Source of the DNA: Marasmius tenuissimus | Lineage: Eukaryota > Basidiomycota > Agaricomycetes > Agaricales > Marasmiaceae | DNA length: 64,000 bases | NCBI GenBank assembly: GCA_029532415.1 | Contig: JAQOTA010000069.1 | Coordinates: 1,922,001 to 1,986,000, forward strand | Reading direction: 5' to 3' | In this document: positions 58,340 to 64,000 of the stretch, in pieces | Position numbering within the stretch: the first letter of the stretch is position 1 | Layout of the letters: every line of letters starts with the position of its first letter | Made by a program: the position numbers and the translations under genes | Notes under the pieces: generated by a model | The model's input: the letters and a program-made list of their open reading frames with translations, nothing else | Told to the model about the DNA's origin: nothing | The model's database searches: none

Positions 58340-58850
58340 GAAGTTGACCAACCCTTTCCTCCTGTGACCCACGATCAACACAAGGTATTTTTTACACAAA
58401 TTCATCTTCGGGGCCATCGAATACGCAAAAGCTTTGCTCCCGACTCAGAAGGCAGGAATCCGACTGAGACCCGCAGTTCCAGTAGGAGCGCTAGGAACCT
58501 TGAAATGTGGGTGCGTCCTCCCTTTACCTGGGCCAGTTGCGGAATTCAAAAGTGAATGCCCCCACACTTTGTTCACCTTGAACACCCAGAAACAAGGGGC
58601 TGTAACTTGTCTCCATTGGGAGTTGTCAGAATGCGACACCAGCCCTGGTCTCTTGTATTGACCTCAATTTCTGTCGGGAACCCAGGGACAATGTAATGAC
58701 AGTTCGAAGCCCGTCATCCTACAGAATAATTCCAACTTGGCTACAAAACTCGACTACTGAGCTGGAGATCCAAAGCTAAACCATCGACACCGCTCCAGCG
58801 ACCAACAGTGCCCCCGTCGTCACAGCGGTGACACCCAATCCAACCGAGAC
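58340..58850. repeat. duplicated intergenic block downstream of B2
   Basis: Diverged copy of 30680-31150, including the sequence coding the B1 hydrophobic tail (58778-58850, CCATCGACACCGCTCCAGCG). At B2 this tail is detached from the gene by about 250 bp of unrelated sequence. Confidence 0.75.
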
Positions 58851-59021
58851 CCGAGATGTGTTGAAGTATACTTCACACGTCCAGCCACGGTCATTCTTAC
58901 TCAGTAGTTCTAGACTAAGACTTACACGTGATCCACTCAATTGGGTGACTTGTAGTTTTTCTCACGATGGACAACACAAATCCTTTTTCTCGCAACAGAC
59001 TCTCCTCAGTTGTCTTCCATT

Positions 59022-60159
59022 GTCAACTGCGGTGAGTCTGACTCTATTACTTATCATTATTCACAGTACTTATTTCCTAAGTAGCTCGCTACGTTAATAA
59101 ACTGCACCGTTACCGCTACTCACACCATTACCGCTACCCACACCATTACAGCTACCCAAACCATTACCGCTACCACTGGCATTGCTTACTGAGTCTGATA
59201 TTTGATGACGACGGACAAACCAGCAGCGTTACTTTTTTGAAGGAACTCTGGGTAAAAGTAGGTGTGGATTAGTCTATAGTCCACGGCAATGTTTGTCCCT
59301 TGGCACGTACCAGACACCAAACTTGGCTCCGACTGAGCCTGCACCGTTACAGTACAGACCACGCTGGGGCATTGACATTGAGAGCCGGTTAGACCCAAGG
59401 ACTAGGTAGTAGGTTGGGTGAGGGGAGGAAGGCTGAGATTTGGAATCTTGAATTTCAAGCTGTATACTCACATTCGCAATAGGGAGTAATTTGCCACAAG
59501 CGAATGATCCATTGGTAGGCCGGGTAATTCCAGTTGCTTGTAGGGGGAGTAACTTTTGCGCCGCTATTGCAGTCTGATGCTTGATGACGACGGGCAAACC
59601 GGCAGCGTTGCTTTTTTGAAGGAACTCTGGGTAAAAGTAGGTGTGGATTAGTCTATAGTTCACGGCAATGCTTGTCCCTTGGCTCGTACCAGACACCAAA
59701 CTTGGCTCCGACTGAGCCCGCACCGTTACAGTACAGACCACGCTGGAGCATTGACATTGAGAGCCGGTTAGACCCAAGGACTAGGTAGTAGGTTGGGTGA
59801 GGGGAGGAAGGCTGAGATTTGGAATCTTAAATTTCAAGCTGTATACTCACATTCGCAATAGGGAGTAATTTGCCACAAGGGATTGATCCATTGGTAGGCC
59901 GAGTAATTCCAGTTGCTTGTAGGGGGAGTAACTTTTGCGCCGCTATTGCAGTCTGATGTTTGATGGCGACGGGCAAACCGGCAGCGTTGCTTTTTTGAAG
60001 GAACTCTGGGTAAAAGTAGGTGTGGATTAGTCTATAGTCCACGGCAATGTTTGTCCCTTGGCTCGTACCAGACACCAAACTTGGCTCCGACTGAGCCCCC
60101 ATCGTCACAGAACAGACCGCGCTGGAGCATTCACATTGAGAGCCTGTTAGACCTAAGGA
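59022..60159 (-). repeat. 379-bp tandem array (three units) in B2
   Basis: Exon starts at 60159, 59780 and 59401 are exactly 379 bp apart, and the landmark TTGATG(A/G)CGACGG recurs at 59202, 59581 and 59960. The units are highly similar. The unit boundaries join the 3' half of an ancestral exon 2 to the 5' half of exon 3, so the array arose by unequal duplication spanning one intron. The third unit is cut off by the stop. Confidence 0.85.
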
Positions 60160-60529
60160 CTAGGTAGTAGGTTGGGGGGAGGAAGGCTGAGATTTGCAAT
60201 CTTCAACTTGGAGCTGTATACTCACATTCGCAAGAGGGAGTAATTTGCCACAAGGGATTGATCCATCGGTAGGCCGGGTAATGACAGAGCCTTTTTGGGG
60301 GAATAACTTTCGCGCCGCCAGTGAACGGCCAAGGCCATCGTCTACTGGCGCAACGACTGGTTCAATTCGAGAGGTTGGTAGTGCACGAGCTATGATAGAA
60401 TTTTTGAGTCTATAGTAGTCACTAGCGCCGCGGTCGGCGCTATGGGTTGCGACAGAATAACTCACCGTCTGATACGACTACAAAGACGGAGACAAGCAAT
60501 AGTTGAATGTTGAGTTTGAAAGCAATCAT
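59186..60529 (-). CDS. secreted protein B2 with tandemly duplicated exons
   Basis: Exons: 60529-60466 (signal peptide MIAFKLNIQLLLVSVFVVVS), 60389-60226, 60159-59851, 59780-59472 and 59401-59186, giving 353 residues. Exons 3 and 4 are each 309 nt, phase 0 at both ends, separated by about 70-nt introns, so duplication keeps the frame. Each repeat encodes SLGLTGSQC-x-C, a Cys-containing strand, GTSQGT(N/S)IAV(D/N)YRLIHTYFYPEF, then ITRPTNGS-x-x-CGKLLPIAN (the Cys residue varies little). The final partial repeat ends IKYQTQ at TAA 59186-59188 and lacks the hydrophobic C-terminus of B1. It is likely secreted and soluble. No stop interrupts any exon. Family unknown. Confidence 0.7.
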
Positions 60530-61150
60530 AATAATCGTCTAGCGTGGTTTCGAAATCAACGAATAGAAATGAAAAGTATTCAAGAAAAGAGGGGGGGAAA
60601 AGAGGGGCTCCAGGCCAAGAAGTTCTTCCTGAGATTTGGTGGGTGACCATAAGGGTATAGACACACGCAGCACTTTATACTCTCCTCTGTGTGGGTGAGG
60701 CACTCCCCATCTCCTCGATCATGGCTTGATATTTACCCATTGCTATGTACAATTAGAGATATTTCGGGCTGAGGCCATGCTAGTGGCTAACAGCAATCCC
60801 TCTTTGTCGCCCACGGTTCGTGATCAGAATCTTGAAGTCCCTGATATTTGATCCTGGTACAGAAACGCGTGAATATAGCATATTGTTGAACATTGAACAA
60901 ATGGTCCCGACCTCGACGATGGTGAGACAAAATTATGAAGTAAGCATCTCATCGACATCTTTGGAACACCGTTCACATCTTTGGCATGATGTGTCGCCGC
61001 TGTGAAATGTTCTCATCGCCTGCACGCACGCCTGGCTCTTGAAAGTTGAGTATCGCAATACTAGAGAAGCACCAGCCTTGTGAAGATAATCTTGGATCCA
61101 GTGACCACCTGTGAGTGCATGATGAGTTTCAGTCGGGAACCTGGGATGCT
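60530..61150. repeat. duplicated upstream region of B2
   Basis: Copy of 31901-32620, including CACTTTATACTCTCCTCTGT and the GCATATTGTTGAACATTGAA block. Confidence 0.7.
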
Positions 61151-61706
61151 GTATTGTTCATGATATCAAATCCCCGTTATTTTTGCGTGTTCACAACCCA
61201 ATTCTGGAGGAGAGGCTTTATTTTTATTGGAAAAAGAAGAGCAAGCTGAAGCGTCGAGTAAGACACGAAGAAGAACGGACTCGGAGGGAAAGAAATTTAA
61301 AAGTCTGCTCGTCCTGCCGCATGCTACGTGGGAATCTAGCCTAGCGCCCTTTGAGTTCAGGTAAGCGCTCGTCTGCTGTCTTGGTCCTTGACCACGACGA
61401 CGACGGCGATGAGCCCGCACGACGCTTCACATCCATGCTCAGAGTTGATCCCCAAAAGTTTGCTTGAACTTGAAGCTCCTCAGAGCTTTTTCTAAGTATA
61501 CAAGGTTCGTGACTTCTGCTTCAAGAATTACCCAAAGACACGGAATGAATTCCCCGTACTGTCATGTCTTCAAGGCCTAATATTAGGGGAGGTTCAACAT
61601 CATCCATGCCTTCGGGTAGGTGTGACGATGAGTTCCAAAAAAAAAAAGTTCGTCGTTACAGTCCCACCCCCCCCCCCCGCAGTAATCACTATCCGACCGA
61701 ACCACG
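61151..61706. other. no gene recognised
   Basis: Contains A11 near 61637 and a C13 tract near 61668. Open frames (61166-61420, -; 61564-61785, +) lack support. Confidence 0.35.
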
Positions 61707-62286
61707 TCAGGTACAGATGAAGATCATCAATTTACCGACCATCAACAACACCACAGCAACCAACAAACCCAAACCCACAATATGAGACGATCTGGATCTG
61801 GATCTAACAGGCATGGCGGTATTATATGCATCCAGAGGTATGTGTGTTAGTGTGTTCTCCCCAGCTTGAGATATTTGGCCTCTCAGCGTGCAGGCGAGAC
61901 AACCCGAAAACTTGAATGCGGCGTCCTTACTGCATGAACATAGGCCACCACTCGTCTGGGGAGGGAATAGTGAGTAGAAGGGGGTTTCGCGCGCGTATAA
62001 AGGCTTACGTTCGAGGTAATCCTACAACAGTCTTTACATTCTGGTACTGGGACATTGGAGGTTTGTCGAGGGAAGGTACTGATAAACACTCGTGCCAATA
62101 TTGCTACTGACTGACCCGGACTCGGGTCTGCTGGTCGAAGTGGGAGAGCTGGGTATGGGGGAATTGGTTCAACTCCCGAGTCCCGAGCACCGGATCGTGA
62201 CTTTTTAAGTTTTACTCACCGCTTGATATGAGAACAAAGACTACCAAGGAAATCAGAAGCTGGACATTGAGATGACGAGGTATCAT
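61707..62286 (-). CDS. B3: diverged short member of the secreted B family
   Basis: ATG 62284-62286 begins MIPRHLNVQLLISLVVFVLISS, a signal peptide aligned with that of B1/B2. The first donor (gtgagtaaa) has the same phase as in B1. Exon 2 includes VPECKDCCRITSN, recalling LECKKSCEDF of B1. A candidate exon gives TSGGLCSC. The 3' end encodes IVGLGLLVAVVLLMVGKLMI, a hydrophobic tail, stopping at 61707. The phase of the last junction is not settled, so it may be a pseudogene. Confidence 0.45.
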
Positions 62287-63170
62287 GAGCCATAAAAAAA
62301 TGAAGAAAGGAGGGGGCCGCAGGGCGCTCTGCACCCGAGTCACTTCATACCTTTACGCTTCCCACATTGCCTCCCGAGCGTACCGTGCTTGATTCTCTTT
62401 CGGGAAAAAAAAACCCCCTGATAGCGCTGTACTTGGACTGGCTTTGCCAAGTCATGATCACAGTATTCAGAATCTTCCATCACAAGTTACGGGTCTGAGG
62501 CGGCTTCGCGCTCTGATCAACCAGTTACAGTTACAGTGCCGAGTCTTCGAACCTTCCCTTCCCGCAGTAAGTAGTAGGGTTGAAGAAGATCTTCGTCCAG
62601 AGTCACACAGTGGGATGAAGTGTTCAATACATGGGAAATCTAGCTCTCGTCCTCGGTACTACTGAAGCAGAGCCTGTCATTCGTTCTCCCGAGCTATGGG
62701 TCTTTCTTCTTTTAAAGAGGGCGGGCAAGCCCAGAAGCAAATTCCCGCTACTGCAAAGCCGGTGTACCTTTGTGAATCGTGCCTTGTCCTCTCGACCTCA
62801 GAGGCAATGTGACGCTCCCCGCTCTTTCTCGATAAATTCAAATTGTTCTTGAAATTTCTACGTATATGTACGCCCCGCCGCCGATGTTACACTCCCGATC
62901 AATGTACTGTTCACAGAGATGGAGATCATTCCTAGTAGACACCGGTGAATCCATCTATAACTGTAATACCTATGCTATCTCCTCAATCTCCCGCCGAACC
63001 CCGCTTGCTTCACTCTGCACTTTATGAACACTGGACTATGATTGCACAGGAGCAGGACTAGATCCGATCATCCTGATATTGCGGCGGCGTGTCTTTGACC
63101 ATCATGGTATTTATTTATTTATTTAGGAATACATCCCCTTGCGGACCCGTTTCGCCGAGTAGATGACTGT
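62287..63170. other. no gene recognised
   Basis: B3 upstream region and unassigned sequence. Apart from the short dispersed repeat at 62825-62880, nothing is supported. Confidence 0.35.
62825..62880. repeat. short dispersed repeat, copy 2
   Basis: GAAATTTCTACGTATATGTA followed by CGCCCCGCC; see 33971-34013. Confidence 0.5.
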
Positions 63171-63340
63171 TCAGAAGTATTTTACTCGAGAGAAATGTAG
63201 ATATTGTATACAAGATCTGACTCGGAGGTAGGTGTATCCCAGCTGCAGCCTCAAATCGACCCGTAGATGCGTGGCGATATCCCAAATAGCAGTCGAAAGT
63301 CTGAGCGTGCGTGAGGCATCAAAAGAAGTTGGTACTTGGA
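63171..63340 (-). pseudogene. 7TM fragment A4 (second exon)
   Basis: The minus strand contains IWDIATHLRVDLRLQLGYTYL, matching LWDIITHLRVDFRLLRRTGI of A2, with a preceding intron portion (TTGATGCCTCACGCACGCTC) also shared with A2 and A3. A 3-bp-scale deletion and loss of flanking exons show it is a remnant. Confidence 0.7.
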
Positions 63341-64000
63341 AAACTACTGCCGCGAGCACACAGCACACAACACACGGACCCCCTCAATTTTAGGTCGGGA
63401 CTTGGGGTGTCACCATTGATATTGAATATTGAAGCGCAGCGGGTTGGGCGTCACTGGTCAGCCCCTGAAAAACACACAACTTTTGCGTTAATCCCTAACC
63501 TACAAAGCCGGTGTCCTCAGTTCAAAGTCCCGTTCTTCTTTCTCAAATAATAGCTCCTAAATTTCTGTGTATGTGTACGCCCCGCTGAGAGGAGGCTAAG
63601 GTGATGTGTTTTCTGCACTAGAGGGCGAGACTAAGGCGGCTTGCGGGGTTGTCCTCCGTGCTGGTAATACTAATAGTTAAAAATTGGACAACAATTGTTG
63701 AATCTTTCAGACCATGCTAGTGGATGACAAGTGACAATCCCGCTTTCTCCGATCTCGTTCACCAGACGTGGGTTTGAGATTTGATCCTGGTACGCAAATG
63801 TGTGATATACAACATATTGTTGGACAATGAATGGTCCGCACATCCATGGTGAGACAAAATCATGAATCCCGACAGACAGCACTGTGTTCAATGTTGGCAT
63901 CCCCGTCTTTGAAACACCAATGGCATCTTGTTGTTGAAGTCAGGGTACAATTCTTTTGTACTTTGCGATGTCGGGTGGCTTGATACTTGGTCTGGCCTTG
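63341..64000. repeat. duplicated-block sequence at the window edge
   Basis: 63545-63585 is the third copy of the short dispersed repeat. 63715-63930 is a diverged copy of 32250-32480 upstream of B1 (TTTGATCCTGGTAC, GAGACAAAATCATGAATCCC). The block may continue beyond the window. Confidence 0.6.

Noticed and set aside
59022..60159. CRISPR-like or satellite interpretation of the 379-bp repeats
   Set aside because: Units are exon plus intron with conserved frame and splice sites; no short spacer structure.

Overview
The window looks like a filamentous basidiomycete, most likely Agaricomycetes. Genes are intron-dense with short introns of about 50-70 bp and GT..AG borders. The gene families are typical of that group: an F-box protein, a Zn2Cys6 regulator, orphan seven-transmembrane (7TM) proteins, a sulfotransferase-like P-loop protein and an SDR enzyme. 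The repeats are Ty1/copia elements and a Plavaka-type DNA transposon carrying a DUF6532-like gene. No rRNA, tRNA or CRISPR array was found. All calls come from reading the sequence; no database search was run.

1-18.8 kb is host-like, low-repeat sequence: F-box protein (1312-2844, -), hypothetical protein (3084-3917, -), Zn2Cys6 factor (6408-8532, +), 7TM protein (9103-10615, -), sulfotransferase-like gene (14690-16402, +) with a foldback repeat in an intron, and an SDR (17494-18771, +).

18.9-27.8 kb is one 7TM gene (copy A1, - strand) cut in two. A TIR element of about 7.55 kb with an 8-bp hAT-type target duplication sits inside its coding sequence. That element is itself interrupted by a young copia retrotransposon, copia-1 (19882-25959, -), whose two 258-bp LTRs differ at one position and which has a 5-bp target duplication.

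28.5-39.9 kb and 58.3-64 kb hold a dispersed duplicated block. Its two genes are 7TM gene A (copies A1, A2 and fragments A3, A4) and B, a signal-peptide protein that in one copy has a C-terminal anchor (B1, B2, B3). B2 contains an in-frame tandem array of 379-bp exon/intron units. Between the blocks lie a proline/acid-rich pseudogene (C1) with a truncated relative (C2) and two non-autonomous TIR elements.

40.1-58.1 kb is a nest of transposons: a copia-3 fragment, a 300-bp inverted-repeat element, a decayed copia-2, a Plavaka element inserted in the 3' LTR of copia-2, and a solo LTR. The decayed coding regions are rich in C-to-T type changes (CGA to TGA, Arg to Cys/His/Gln), as expected of cytosine-methylation or RIP-like damage. 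Nothing here forms a host operon or pathway. The interest lies in the nested insertion history, the exon array in B2, the half-tRNA primer sites and the mutation signature.
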